NCBI GenBank assembly: GCA_949295505.1
Contig: CASFLH010000084.1
Location: 1 to 54,530 of the forward strand
Length of the DNA: 54,530 bases
DNA from: an uncultured Spirochaetales bacterium
GTDB taxonomy: Bacteria > Spirochaetota > Spirochaetia > Sphaerochaetales > Sphaerochaetaceae
Direction: 5' to 3'
How positions within the stretch are numbered: position 1 is the stretch's first letter; every line of letters begins with the position of its first letter. The notes below the pieces were generated by a model that saw only the letters and a list, made by a program, of their open reading frames with translations, was not told the origin of the DNA and did not search any database. This document shows positions 7,168 through 16,620 of the stretch, in pieces. A program made the position numbers and the translations under genes.

Positions 7168-8286
7168 TCACATCGCAGACAGGGCGAGAGAAGCTGTATA
7201 TGCAGTCGCGAATGCCCATGTGAGGCTGTAGCCACCGCAATCAGCATCAACGTTGATGATATCCCCGGCGAAGAAGAGTCCTGGCACGAGCCTTGACTCC
7301 ATCGTTGCGGCATTGATCTCGGAGGTGTCCACGCCTCCTGCTGTTGACATGGCGCTCTGCGCAATGGGGGATGCAAGGTACCTTCCAGCTGAGAGTTTCC
7401 CGAGTATTTCTCTTTCCTCTTTCGCAGAGATGCTTGCCACTTTCTTCTCGGCTGTGTCACCAAGAATCGCAATGGAAAGTCTCGGGGGAAGCTTAAGTGC
7501 GTTTTTCAGCAGCATCGCGCCTTTGCTCGCCCTCATCTCCTTCATATCCATCTGGCAGAAAGATATCGTGATCTCTTCCTGACCGCTCAGGAGGTATGAG
7601 AAGTTCTCTGCCGCAGGTCCAGAGATTCCTCTTGCCGTGATTACTGCCGTATCGCTTACGCTTTTCTTCCCCTTCCTGAGTGTGATTCCTGTGGTGATTC
7701 CCTCGGCTTTGCGCAGGGAGGGAGAGAGCGCGAGGGCGGCAAGGGCAGGGCGCGCCGGTATTACCGTATGACATAGTGAGGAAGCTAGGATGAAACCTGA
7801 ACCATCGGAGCCGGTCTGCGGATAGGCAGAGCCTCCTGCTGCAAGAAGAACCTTCTTTGCCAGAAGTGTCTCGCCATGGTCTGTCTTAATCTGGAAACTG
7901 CCGTCTTCCTTCTTTATCGAGATAGCCTTGCTTTCTATGATTTCCGGATTATGCGATGTAAGGGCGTGGAGGATGTCATGCGCATCTCCACGCTGCGGGA
8001 AGATCTTTCCGTTTTCATCTTCTGGCTCGATGCCGAGCTTCCTGAAACGGCTGATGATATCATCCGGGGTATGGGAATAAAGAACCTTCCTGATGAAAGG
8101 AAGGCTCCCATGATAGTGCGGCAGCAGTGATGTGACATCACCATTATGGGTGTAGTTGCAGCGTCCTCCTCCTGTAAGCAGGAGTTTCCTGCCGCAGCTG
8201 CCGCGCTCAAGTATCACTGAGCGGGGGAGAAGCGATGAGGCATAAAGGCCTGCGGCTCCTCCTCCTATGATCAGTGTATCTATCAC
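7168..8286 (-). CDS. BaiN/HI0933-family FAD-dependent oxidoreductase
   Basis: 372 residues. It opens with a dinucleotide-binding fold (TLIIGGGAAGLYASSLL) and has the family landmarks CGRKLLLTGGGRCNYT (about residues 31-46), AAGGSAYPQTGSDGSG (about 149-164) and, at the C-terminus, PGLFFAGDIINVDADCGGYSLTWAFATAY. This matches the HI0933-like/BaiN flavoprotein family, slightly shorter than the roughly 400 residues usual for it. Some members reduce bile-acid intermediates but most have no known substrate, so no reaction is assigned. The ATG overlaps the aspS stop by 4 bases, giving an aspS-linked operon. Confidence 0.9.
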   Translation of the reverse strand: MIDTLIIGGGAAGLYASSLLPRSVILERGSCGRKLLLTGGGRCNYTHNGDVTSLLPHYHGSLPFIRKVLYSHTPDDIISRFRKLGIEPEDENGKIFPQRGDAHDILHALTSHNPEIIESKAISIKKEDGSFQIKTDHGETLLAKKVLLAAGGSAYPQTGSDGSGFILASSLCHTVIPARPALAALALSPSLRKAEGITTGITLRKGKKSVSDTAVITARGISGPAAENFSYLLSGQEEITISFCQMDMKEMRASKGAMLLKNALKLPPRLSIAILGDTAEKKVASISAKEEREILGKLSAGRYLASPIAQSAMSTAGGVDTSEINAATMESRLVPGLFFAGDIINVDADCGGYSLTWAFATAYTASLALSAM

Positions 8287-10067
8287 TTCTCGTCCTGAAC
8301 CACTGAAAGGTGCAGTTCTTCCAGCTGCTTCTCTTCTACATATGACGGGCTGTCATCCATCGGAGAGAGTGCCGCCGTATTCTTCGGGAATGCTATGACT
8401 TCCTTGATTGACTGCTCATTTGCGATAATCATGCAGAGCCTGTCGATTCCCGGAGCGATTCCTCCGTGCGGTGGCGGGCTGAAGCGGAATGCGTCAAGCA
8501 GGAAGCCGAAGCGCTCCTTTGATACATCATCTGGTATGTTGCAGATTCTGAAGATTCTCTTCTGCAGCTCGACATCATGGATTCTTATCGATCCGGAAGC
8601 CAGCTCATAACCGTTGAGAACGAGGTCATAAAGGTCTCCCTTGACGGAGCCTGGATCCGACTCAAGGGTATCCAGATACTCAACCTGCGGCATTGAGAAC
8701 ATGTGATGCGCGGCTTCCCAGTGTCCTTCATCCTCATTGTATTCGAAGAGAGGGAAGTCAATGATCCAGCAGAATTCGAAGCCGGGTCTTATGAGGCCGA
8801 GATCCGCGCCGAGGCGTGAACGGACAGCACCCATTGACGTGCAGCATTTCTTCCAGTCCTTCTCTGCGACAAGCAGGATGACATCGCCGTCTTTCGCGCC
8901 GGTCTCCGCAAGGACTTCGTTTTCCATGCCCTGGAAGAATTTTGATACTCCGCCTGCTATCGTGCCATTCTCGCACTTCATCCACGCAAGACCATGAGCA
9001 CCGTAAATCTTAGCAGCGCTCTCAAGTTCCGAGAGGTATTTCCTTGTGTATTCATGTCCTTCTGTCTTAGGTGCTACGACATATTTGACGAATCCGCCTT
9101 CTGCCAGAGTGTCAGTGAATGCCTTGAATGATGATTTTGCGGCAAAAGATGATGCATCTTTGATCTCAACGCCGAATCTCAGATCCGGTTTGTCGCATCC
9201 ATAGGTGTTCATCGCATCGTGATAGGCGAGGCGGCGGAAGTGTACAGGGAGCTCCACGCCAAGCACCTTCCTGAACACGCTTCCGAAGAGATCCTCCATG
9301 AGCTCAAGCACATCATCGCGCTTCACATAGCTCATCTCGATGTCCAGCTGTGTGAATTCGAGCTGTCTGTCTCCCCTTGGATCCTCATCCCTGTAGCAGC
9401 GGGCGATCTGGAAATACTTGTCGAATCCGGAAACCATCAGAAGCTGTTTGTAGAGCTGTGGTGACTGCGGGAGCGCAAAGAATTTTCCGGGATATATTCT
9501 AGAAGGCACAAGGAAGTCCCTTGCTCCCTCCGGAGTGCTCCTTATGAGCGTAGGAGTCTCAATCTCAAGGAAATCAGTATTGTAGAAATACTCCCTGATC
9601 GCCTTTACGATCTCGTGGCGCATCTTGATTCTTTTCTGCATGCCGAAGCACCTGAGGTCGAGATATCTGTATTTGAGTCTGAGATCCTCTCTCGAGTTGT
9701 TTTCCTCATCAATCATGAAGGGAAGCGTATCGCACTTCGAGAGCACCTCGATTCTCTCTGCCTTCACTTCAATCTCTCCGGTCGCCATATCCGCGTTGAT
9801 CATCTCGTCTGGACGGCGGCGGACAACACCGCGTACCGCGATGCAGTATTCAAGCTTCAGCTCGTTTGCGCTTTCCTGCAGCTCCTCGCTCGCATCATCA
9901 TCTACGACGACCTGTGTTATGCCATAGCGGTCGCGGAGATTGATGAAATGGAGAGCTCCGTGATTCCTGTTTCTGTGCACCCATCCGTTGAGTACTACCG
10001 TTTTCCCTTCATCTGCAGCTCTGAGACTGCCGCATGTGGCCGTGCGCTGCATGAATGCTTCTTCCAT
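8283..10067 (-). CDS. aspS: Aspartyl-tRNA synthetase
   Basis: 594 residues, full length for the bacterial type. It has the N-terminal OB-fold anticodon domain (VVLNGWVHRNRNHG), class II motif 2 (RCYRDEDPRGDRQLEF, about residue 215), the bacterial GAD insertion domain, and motif 3 (GGIAPGIDRLCMI, near 535). It charges tRNA-Asp in the cytosol. TCCGGAGGAA at 10071-10080 is a strong ribosome-binding site for the ATG at 10067. Upstream lies a long stem-loop that resembles a terminator and may act in the leader. The BaiN-like gene follows with a 4-base overlap. Confidence 0.97.
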   Translation of the reverse strand: MEEAFMQRTATCGSLRAADEGKTVVLNGWVHRNRNHGALHFINLRDRYGITQVVVDDDASEELQESANELKLEYCIAVRGVVRRRPDEMINADMATGEIEVKAERIEVLSKCDTLPFMIDEENNSREDLRLKYRYLDLRCFGMQKRIKMRHEIVKAIREYFYNTDFLEIETPTLIRSTPEGARDFLVPSRIYPGKFFALPQSPQLYKQLLMVSGFDKYFQIARCYRDEDPRGDRQLEFTQLDIEMSYVKRDDVLELMEDLFGSVFRKVLGVELPVHFRRLAYHDAMNTYGCDKPDLRFGVEIKDASSFAAKSSFKAFTDTLAEGGFVKYVVAPKTEGHEYTRKYLSELESAAKIYGAHGLAWMKCENGTIAGGVSKFFQGMENEVLAETGAKDGDVILLVAEKDWKKCCTSMGAVRSRLGADLGLIRPGFEFCWIIDFPLFEYNEDEGHWEAAHHMFSMPQVEYLDTLESDPGSVKGDLYDLVLNGYELASGSIRIHDVELQKRIFRICNIPDDVSKERFGFLLDAFRFSPPPHGGIAPGIDRLCMIIANEQSIKEVIAFPKNTAALSPMDDSPSYVEEKQLEELHLSVVQDEK

Positions 10068-10116
10068 AGATTCCTCCGGATATCGAGGATATTACCATCT
10101 CAGGAGACAAAAGAAA

Positions 10117-10175
10117 AGCGAGCATGAGCTGTTTGTCCGTGGGGGGATCTGAGGTTTTCTGCGTTCATGCTCGCT
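10117..10175 (-). promoter_or_regulatory. aspS leader stem-loop with terminator-like U-run and an internal short ORF
   Basis: AGCGAGCATGA (10117-10127) and TCATGCTCGCT (10165-10175) are perfect 11-base inverted repeats 37 bases apart. On the minus strand the stem is followed by TTTTCTTTTG, as in an intrinsic terminator, about 50 bases before the aspS start. An ATG inside the left arm opens a 22-codon frame that runs across the whole stem and ends at a TGA just after the U-run. It may be an attenuator. No T-box motif is present. Confidence 0.45.
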
Positions 10176-10453
10176 GACTGTAATATCGCATTTTTATAAG
10201 GTTTTGAAAATGAAGAAATCGTGAAGATTTCACTTGTTTTATGAGATGAGATCTGAATTTATCCATCCTGTTGATACAGAACTCTTCCCTCCTGTTATGA
10301 AAAACAGCATCAAACAAGATGATTTTGTTTGGTTTGCGAACAATTGAACCAAATTTATCGATTTTTCAATATTGCTTTCCGAATGTAAAGTACTAAACCA
10401 TTGTTTAGCAGGTCAGACTATCTCAGCCGGCTGATTTTACCCAGCGTAAAACA

Positions 10454-10475
10454 GGCTCCACCTTCCGATGGAGCC
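10454..10475 (-). terminator. Intrinsic terminator of carAB
   Basis: A perfect stem GGCTCCA (10454-10460) / TGGAGCC (10469-10475) with an 8-base loop is followed on the minus strand by TGTTTTA. It stands 6 bases past the carB stop codon. Confidence 0.75.
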
Positions 10476-10481
10476 TTCCCG

Positions 10482-13400
10482 TCACCTGTTTCCTTTAGGC
10501 AGTTCACGTACAATGAAGCGGTTTTCCTGCAGGTAGCGGATTGCCTCCACCGCAGCCCTTGCAGCGCTTGTTGTAGTGGTATATGGGATATGTGCCCTCA
10601 CAGCTTCTGTTCTTATATCATCATCGCTCTGTCTGGAGCGGAAACCCATCGGTGTGTTTATTATCAGGTCGGCTTTTCTTTCCCTGATGTAATCCACGAT
10701 ATTCGGATGTCCGTCCTGGGTTTTGAGGACAACGTCCGCAAGGATCCCTTCAGCATAAAGATCCCTTGCGGTTCCCTTTGTTGCCAGGATATGGAATCCC
10801 ATTTCCTCAAGGGCCTTGGCAATGGGGACAATTGTCTTCCTGTCCTTGCTGTTGACGCTGATGATGACCCGTCCTGAGACAGGAAGCTTGTTGAATGCTG
10901 CGGCCTGGCTCTTCGCATACGCCTCGCCGAATGTGCGTCCGTAGCCGACGACCTCTCCAGTACTTCTCATCTCAGGCCCGAGGGCAGGGTCCACGTGCGG
11001 GAATCGATCGAACGAGAACACGGCTTCCTTGATTGCCCAGCCTGTTATGCAGCGTCCTTCCGCATAGCTTCCTTCTTCCTTCACAAGTCCCTGTGAAACC
11101 AGATCCTCTCCCTGCCATACGCGTACGGCGGCATCGACAAGATCCACACCGCTGGATTTGGAGATGAATGGAACCGTGCGGCTTGCTCTTGGATTGACCT
11201 CGATGATGTACAGCTTCCCGTCTTTTTCCGCAAACTGGATATTCATCAAGCCCTGCACGTTGAGGTACTGCGCGAGGCGCAGTGTCCATTCCTTCATCTC
11301 CTGCAGTATCTCAGGTTTGCTTTTATAAGGAGGGAACACAGCTGCGCTGTCGCCAGAGTGTATTCCAGCGGCTTCGATATGCTGCAGAATGCCTCCGATG
11401 TACACGGACTTGCCATCTGAGACCGCGTCGAGGTCATATTCAAAGGCGTCCTCGAGGAATTGGTCGACAAGTACAGGGGAGTCTGCTGAGACGGTGACTT
11501 CCGGCTTCCTCATGAACTCCTCAAGCCCTTCGTCATCATAGGCGATGAACATCGCCCTTCCTCCAAGCACGAAGGATGGTCTCAGAAGCACGGGGAATCC
11601 TATCTCATGTGCTTTCTCCTTGATTTCACCAACAGATGCTGCGCTTCTGTTCTCCGGCTGTCTGAGCTTAAGCTTCTTCACGACGCTGGAGAAAAGGCCT
11701 CTGTCCTCTGTCTCGTCGATGCTGCGCAGCGAAGTGCCGATTATATGGGCCCCGTTCCTTTCCAGCTCAGCTGCCATGTTGAGCGGTGTCTGACCACCAA
11801 GCTGAACCACGACATCCTTTGTCCCTTCTTTTTCCATGATTGCAAGGACATCTTCAGCAGTAAGGGGGGAGATATAGAGCCTGTCGGAGGTGTTGTAGTC
11901 AGTCGAGACTGTCTCCGGGTTGCTGTTGATCATCACAGTTTTCCTTCCTAGCCGCCGGAAGGCTTTGGATGAAAGAGTGCAGCAGGTGTCGAACTCAAGG
12001 CCCTGTCCGATCCTGTTCGGTCCTGATGCGACGATTATCACGGCATCTTTCCCGAGGCCTGTACCTTCGTCTTCCTCACCATATGATGTGTAGCAATAAG
12101 GGGTGAGCGCTTCGAACTCTCCTGCGCATGTGTCGACATAATGGCGCGCGCATACAGTCTTCCACGAAGGCTTACAGCCGGAAAGTTTCTCAATGTACTT
12201 GTCGGAAAGGCCTGCTTTCTTTGCTTTTAGGTAGAGCTCTTCCGAGAGATTTCCTTTCTCAAGCTCATCTTCCAGGGCTTTCTGCTCCATCAGCAGATCA
12301 AGGAAGTAGATATCGAAACCTGTGATAGCGGAGAGCTTTGCAAGGTCCGTCTCACCTTTCTTTATCGCTGTATAGGCTGCGAGGTATCTCAGCGGATGGG
12401 CTGAGCGCAGCAGGAGGTCGGCATCATAGCGGGTCTCGTCAAGCGGCATGATTCCTTCGAGTTTCTGCTCTGAGGACCGGAATGCCTTGTTCATTGCCTC
12501 AAGTGCCGTGCGGCCAAGCGCCAGCGTCTCGCCGACAGATCTCATCTGTGTGCCCAGCGCAGATGCCTCCAGCGGGAATTTCTCCAGCTCGAAGCGTGGA
12601 ACTTTGACAGCAACATAGTCAAGGGCCGGCTCGAAGCAAGAGACGGATTCTCCCGTGATCTCATTCTGCACTTCGTCAAGGCTGTAACCGACTGCGAGTT
12701 TCGCTGATATCCTGGCGATGGGGAAGCCTGTGGCCTTGCTTGCCAGCGCGGAGGATCTGGAGACACGCGGGTTCATCTCTATGACAATCATCCTCGAGTG
12801 GTCAGGAGAGAGGGCGAACTGCACATTGGAGCCGCCGCAGTCCACTCCGACCGCTCTCAGTATCTCGATGGAAGCTGTCCTCATCTTCTGGTATTCCCTG
12901 TCGTTCAGTGTCTGGATTGGTGCGATAGTGATACTGTCTCCTGTATGCACTCCCATCGGATCCACATTCTCGATTGAACAGACGATGATGGCATTGTCCT
13001 TGTGGTCTCTCATGACCTCCATCTCGAACTCCCTCCACCCGATGAGGGATTCCTCGATGAGGATCTCATGAACGGGACTGATGGAAAGCGCATGCTCGCA
13101 GAGAGGAATGAAGTCCTCTTCCTTCTCCGCGATTGAGCCACCCATTCCTCCCAGCGTGAAAGAAGGCCTGATGATGAGCGGCAGGGGGATTTCCTTCTTG
13201 ATTGCCAGCGCTTCTTCTATTGTATGGGCTATGCCGCTTCTGGCGCTTTCATAACCGAGGCTGTCTATGATTTCCTTGAAGCGTCCGCGGTCCTCCGCTT
13301 TCTCGATCGCATCCGCGGAGGCTCCGATTACCTTCACGCCGTATTTGTCGAGAATACCTTCCTTCTGCAGCTCCATTGTCAGGTTGAGCGCTGTCTGGCC

Positions 13401-13670
13401 TCCCATCGTGGAGAGAATCGCATCCGGTCCGACCTGGTCGAATATCCTTTCGATGTATTCCTTCTTCAGAGGTTCGAGGAAGATATGGTCTGCCAGCCCC
13501 GGTGTGGTCATCACTGTTGCGGGATTCGGGTTTATAAGGGAGACCTCATATCCTTCCTCCTTCAGCGCTCTCACTGCCTGATTGCCGGAGTAGTCGAATT
13601 CACATGCCTGTCCGATGACAATCGGGCCTGACCCGATCACGAGTATATGGTGGATATCATCTCTTCTCAT
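10482..13670 (-). CDS. carB: Carbamoyl-phosphate synthase, large subunit
   Basis: 1062 residues, full length. Two homologous halves each carry ATP-grasp domains: the first begins HILVIGSGPIVIGQACEFDYSG, the second VIIVASGPNRIGQGLEFD (about residue 550). The last ~130 residues form the MGS-like allosteric domain. The enzyme makes carbamoyl phosphate from bicarbonate, ATP and glutamine-derived ammonia, for pyrimidines and arginine. The start overlaps the carA stop by 4 bases. A terminator lies just downstream. Confidence 0.98.
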   Translation of the reverse strand: MRRDDIHHILVIGSGPIVIGQACEFDYSGNQAVRALKEEGYEVSLINPNPATVMTTPGLADHIFLEPLKKEYIERIFDQVGPDAILSTMGGQTALNLTMELQKEGILDKYGVKVIGASADAIEKAEDRGRFKEIIDSLGYESARSGIAHTIEEALAIKKEIPLPLIIRPSFTLGGMGGSIAEKEEDFIPLCEHALSISPVHEILIEESLIGWREFEMEVMRDHKDNAIIVCSIENVDPMGVHTGDSITIAPIQTLNDREYQKMRTASIEILRAVGVDCGGSNVQFALSPDHSRMIVIEMNPRVSRSSALASKATGFPIARISAKLAVGYSLDEVQNEITGESVSCFEPALDYVAVKVPRFELEKFPLEASALGTQMRSVGETLALGRTALEAMNKAFRSSEQKLEGIMPLDETRYDADLLLRSAHPLRYLAAYTAIKKGETDLAKLSAITGFDIYFLDLLMEQKALEDELEKGNLSEELYLKAKKAGLSDKYIEKLSGCKPSWKTVCARHYVDTCAGEFEALTPYCYTSYGEEDEGTGLGKDAVIIVASGPNRIGQGLEFDTCCTLSSKAFRRLGRKTVMINSNPETVSTDYNTSDRLYISPLTAEDVLAIMEKEGTKDVVVQLGGQTPLNMAAELERNGAHIIGTSLRSIDETEDRGLFSSVVKKLKLRQPENRSAASVGEIKEKAHEIGFPVLLRPSFVLGGRAMFIAYDDEGLEEFMRKPEVTVSADSPVLVDQFLEDAFEYDLDAVSDGKSVYIGGILQHIEAAGIHSGDSAAVFPPYKSKPEILQEMKEWTLRLAQYLNVQGLMNIQFAEKDGKLYIIEVNPRASRTVPFISKSSGVDLVDAAVRVWQGEDLVSQGLVKEEGSYAEGRCITGWAIKEAVFSFDRFPHVDPALGPEMRSTGEVVGYGRTFGEAYAKSQAAAFNKLPVSGRVIISVNSKDRKTIVPIAKALEEMGFHILATKGTARDLYAEGILADVVLKTQDGHPNIVDYIRERKADLIINTPMGFRSRQSDDDIRTEAVRAHIPYTTTTSAARAAVEAIRYLQENRFIVRELPKGNR

Positions 13671-14767
13671 CTTGCTTTCTCCATGAAGACATCGAAAATA
13701 GCCTCAGCTTCTTCCGGTCCCGGGGAGGCTTCCGGATGGAACTGCACGCTGCGTACGCGGAGCGTGTCATCATAAAGACCCTCAACTGTTCCATCATTTG
13801 CATTCTCGAACCATATTGAAGCGGTTGGGGAAAGGGAAGAGCGGACAGTCATGAACCCATGATTCTGGGCAGTCACGAAAGTACGTCCAGTGATAGTGTC
13901 GCGTACAGGCTGGTTCGAACCATGGTGACCGAACTTCATCTTCTCCGTTCTGCCGCCTATTGCGATCGTGATGATCTGATGGCCGAGGCAGATTCCTTCG
14001 ATTGGCATCTTGCCAAGGAGATTTCTCACGAGAGATACAGCATCTGTAAGGAGAGCGGGGTCTCCCGGTCCGTTTGACAGGAAGAGCGCATCCGGGTGCA
14101 CTGCAAGTACATCCTCCGCTGTCGCTGTATGAGGAAGAAGTGTTACAGCAGCACCTCTTTTATACAGGCAGCTTATAATAGACTTCTTGATGCCGTAATC
14201 AATGACAGCGAAGTGGACAGCCGGATTGGCCGGGGCTTCTTCGAAACCTTCTCCGAGAGAGGGGTTCGCAATTGTGGTACGGACTGAAACGCCATCGATG
14301 AGGTCCCTTTCGGTGATGAGAGGGAATGATTCAAGCCTTTCTTCTGCTTCCTTGCGTTTCTCCGGCGTGAAGATGACTGCGTTCTGTGATCCATGGTCCC
14401 TGAGATGAAGTGTCAGTGAACGGGTATCCACGCCTTCGATTCCCATTATCCCATGGTTCTTCATGAATTCATCCAGCGTGATACGGCCAGCCATCACAGG
14501 ACCGCGATAAAGCTTCCTGATTATAAGCGCAGAGGCTTTGATGCCATTGCTCTCATTATCTTCGGCGGTGATTCCATAATTCCCGATCATAGGACTCGTC
14601 ATCGTGACGATCTGTCCTTCATATGAAGGATCGGTGAGGATTTCCTGGTATCCGGGGATTCCTGTATTGAATACAGCTTCTCCGATGCTGATGCCGCAGT
14701 CTGCTCCGAATGCGGTTCCCGTGTATTCCTTACCGTCCCTGAGTCTTAGTATTGCCTGTCTTTCCAT
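13667..14767 (-). CDS. carA: Carbamoyl-phosphate synthase, small (glutaminase) subunit
   Basis: 366 residues from ATG 14767 (MERQAILRLRDGKEYTGTAF). A 26-residue upstream extension is possible but does not resemble CarA and would lie above the predicted promoter. The N-terminal CarA-specific domain (IGEAVFNTGIPGYQEILTDPSY) is followed by a class I glutamine amidotransferase domain with the nucleophile in GICLGHQ and the catalytic histidine/glutamate in QFHPEASPGP. It delivers ammonia to CarB. The ribosome-binding site is weak (GGAAAAAAAG). Confidence 0.97.
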   Translation of the reverse strand: MERQAILRLRDGKEYTGTAFGADCGISIGEAVFNTGIPGYQEILTDPSYEGQIVTMTSPMIGNYGITAEDNESNGIKASALIIRKLYRGPVMAGRITLDEFMKNHGIMGIEGVDTRSLTLHLRDHGSQNAVIFTPEKRKEAEERLESFPLITERDLIDGVSVRTTIANPSLGEGFEEAPANPAVHFAVIDYGIKKSIISCLYKRGAAVTLLPHTATAEDVLAVHPDALFLSNGPGDPALLTDAVSLVRNLLGKMPIEGICLGHQIITIAIGGRTEKMKFGHHGSNQPVRDTITGRTFVTAQNHGFMTVRSSLSPTASIWFENANDGTVEGLYDDTLRVRSVQFHPEASPGPEEAEAIFDVFMEKAR

Positions 14768-14782
14768 CTTTTTTTCCAAGGA

Positions 14783-14812
14783 ATAGTACAGTGAATCGGA
14801 AGAGGTTATCAA
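14783..14812 (-). promoter_or_regulatory. carA promoter
   Basis: On the minus strand TTGATA (14807-14812) and TACTAT (14783-14788) are 18 bases apart. Transcription would start only about 9 bases before the carA ATG, so the leader is very short and leaves no room for attenuation. Confidence 0.6.
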
Positions 14813-14855
14813 CGGATTCGAAACAAAAACAACACTGTGCAACAAAGCTGCAACA

Positions 14856-15635
14856 TTATTTCGAGATAGTTATGCTGCCTTTTTCTGAAATGGCTTTCAC
14901 AGCCGCATCTTCCGCGCCACCTGCAGGCGCGGTTTTCTCTCCGTATATCGTGGCGTTCCCTGATGTGTTCCATCCGATGCTGCGCTCTCCGGCGATGATG
15001 CTTATAGCGCCGGATACGGATTCGGCTGCAAGGGTGCTCTCACCGATAGGGACGATGTAGATACTGCCGTTTTCAGTTGTTGCTTCAACGTCTCCCAGAA
15101 TCCCGATCGCGCGTATGAAACCTGATTCATTCTGCATTGAGGTTGTCTCGGAGAATGTGTCAGTAAGTATCATATTGCCTGAGCGGCTATCAGTTCTGAT
15201 TGTGTCTGATGATACGCCGGTAAGCATCATGCTGCCGCTTTCTGTGCTTATCGAGAGATCCTTGGACATGAAGCTCTCCATTGCGATATCGCCAGAAGAG
15301 GTATTTACCTTGATGGATGCGAGGCGCTGCCATGATGGAAGAGACAGCTGGAGGATGCCGCGTCCGCCTGTCCTGATGGTTATCATGCTGCCGTCTTGCT
15401 CAATATGGAGATTTCTTGCCGGATGGCGTTCGATCAACAGGTCGGAACGGCCTTCCGCTGATATGAATACAGAGGTGTTCTCCGCTTCGATGATCAATTC
15501 CGTCAGATTGGAAACAGGTATCATTGTCTGAGGATCTGTATCAGCTATAAGGAGGCTGATGACGAGAATAGCGGCTATTATCACAGCCGCGGCGATGCAG
15601 ATCGGTAATCTCAGACGGGTTATCTTTTTCATCAC
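14856..15635 (-). CDS. Membrane-anchored DUF4097-type beta-repeat protein
   Basis: 259 residues. A short cytoplasmic tail (MMKKITRLRL) precedes one membrane helix at about residues 11-31. The rest is a chain of short repeats of the type VNTSSGDIAMES, STESGSMMLTG, TDSRSGNMILTD, NESGFIRAIG, TTENGSIYIV, typical of the DUF4097 adhesin-like beta-helix domain. In many bacteria such proteins sit beside PspC-domain genes and act in envelope-stress systems, so the location fits. The domain lies outside the cytoplasmic membrane. It overlaps the pspC stop by 4 bases. No enzymatic residues are seen. Confidence 0.8.
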   Translation of the reverse strand: MMKKITRLRLPICIAAAVIIAAILVISLLIADTDPQTMIPVSNLTELIIEAENTSVFISAEGRSDLLIERHPARNLHIEQDGSMITIRTGGRGILQLSLPSWQRLASIKVNTSSGDIAMESFMSKDLSISTESGSMMLTGVSSDTIRTDSRSGNMILTDTFSETTSMQNESGFIRAIGILGDVEATTENGSIYIVPIGESTLAAESVSGAISIIAGERSIGWNTSGNATIYGEKTAPAGGAEDAAVKAISEKGSITISK

Positions 15636-15979
15636 TCGCCTTTGCGGAACCGCTCGTCCCAGTCCTTCTCCTTGTCGTAGTCTCTGCGGAGGTCCTCATC
15701 CTCCTGCCATTTCCCATCATTTCCCGCTTCTTCGAAACTGACGTCTATTGTCTCGCCTTTGTGATGGGTCTCTCTGATTATATCATCTTCTGTCTGCATG
15801 GGAAGAATCAAGGCAAGCATCAGGTATATCGCTATGCCGGGGAATACTCCTGTGAAAAGCACTATCAGGAACACAATCAGCCTTGTCATTTCCGGATTGA
15901 GTTCCCTCCATTCCGCAAGCCCTGTCACGACTCCGAATATCTTTCCGCGCGGTGAGCGCGTCCATCGTCTCGTTTTCAT
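15632..15979 (-). CDS. pspC: PspC-domain membrane protein (first copy)
   Basis: 115 residues. The PspC domain is at the N-terminus: RSPRGKIFGVVTGLAEW followed by a hydrophobic stretch with FPGIAIYLMLALILP. The C-terminal ~50 residues are charged (many D, E, K, R), suggesting a cytoplasmic tail that contacts PspA. PspC is the membrane sensor of phage-shock responses and relieves PspA's hold on PspF. It lies 9 bases after pspA and is coupled to the DUF4097 gene. Confidence 0.85.
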   Translation of the reverse strand: MKTRRWTRSPRGKIFGVVTGLAEWRELNPEMTRLIVFLIVLFTGVFPGIAIYLMLALILPMQTEDDIIRETHHKGETIDVSFEEAGNDGKWQEDEDLRRDYDKEKDWDERFRKGE

Positions 15980-15988
15980 TCCGCCCCC

Positions 15989-16609
15989 TCAGACTCCTGC
16001 CTTCTTCCGCAGTTCTGCCAGCTCTTTTTCTATTTCGTCGGATTTCTCCATTTCGGAAAAGCCTTTCTCAATCGTATTCTCTGCGTTCATCATGTCAAGT
16101 TTCTCCTCCATTTCACGGAAGCGGGCCTCTGTGTCGTGGCGCATGGTTTCCCTTGCTTTCTTCTCATTGCGCGCACGTTCCTGCTTTTCCCTGAGGATCC
16201 TGAAGCGCGCTTTTGATTCCGACAGTTTGTCTTCCAGCTCAGCGATGTCCTTGCGGGCTTCCTTGACTGTGTTTCTGTTCTCTTCCATCATCCTGCGGAG
16301 TCTCTCAGAGTCCTTTTTTGCCTGTATCTTCTCGGAAAGAGCTTCACGGGCAAGATCATCCATGCCTTTCGAGACGGCAAGCATCGCCCGTTTCTCCCAG
16401 CGCTCCGCTGCTTCTTCCGCTTCTTTCATGTCCCGGTCGATCTTGGCGCCTTCTGCCATGGAAGAGGCACACGAGCTTTTGAGCTCAATAAGCGTGTCCT
16501 CCATCTCCTGGATCATCATCCTGAGCATCTTCTCCGGATCTTCCGCCTTGTCCAGCATGGCATTCATGTTTGCGTTAATGATGTCAATGAATCGTGAGAA
16601 TATATTCAT
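15989..16609 (-). CDS. pspA: PspA/IM30-family membrane-stress protein (first copy)
   Basis: 206 residues from ATG 16609. The start MNIFSRFIDIINANMNAMLD matches the PspA N-terminal amphipathic helix, followed by KAEDPEKMLRMMIQEMEDTL and long coiled coil to the end. PspA binds stressed inner membrane and inhibits the activator PspF. TGAGGATGAG precedes the ATG and could be a ribosome-binding site, but the sigma-54 promoter would start transcription at about 16610, after that site. First gene of pspA-pspC-DUF4097. Confidence 0.9.
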   Translation of the reverse strand: MNIFSRFIDIINANMNAMLDKAEDPEKMLRMMIQEMEDTLIELKSSCASSMAEGAKIDRDMKEAEEAAERWEKRAMLAVSKGMDDLAREALSEKIQAKKDSERLRRMMEENRNTVKEARKDIAELEDKLSESKARFRILREKQERARNEKKARETMRHDTEARFREMEEKLDMMNAENTIEKGFSEMEKSDEIEKELAELRKKAGV

Positions 16610-16620
16610 ACTCATCCTCA

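Larger units (their letters stand above)
10068..10481. other. Intergenic region between aspS and carB
   Basis: This 414-base stretch has no convincing gene. From right to left it holds the carB terminator, a small stem (CTAAAC 10393-10398 / GTTTAG 10403-10408), a 7-bp stem CAAACAA/TTGTTTG (10311-10331), a candidate -10 TATAAA for aspS on the minus strand (10193-10198), and the long aspS leader stem-loop. The middle, about 10200-10390, is AT-rich and otherwise featureless. Confidence 0.6.

Noticed and set aside
10117-10175. T-box riboswitch upstream of aspS
   Set aside because: The conserved T-box sequence (AGGGTGGNACCGCG) and specifier stem are absent; only a simple long stem is seen.
12000-13660. 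Several + strand frames inside carB and other genes
   Set aside because: They are shadows of strongly conserved minus-strand genes, without ribosome-binding sites or recognisable protein features.
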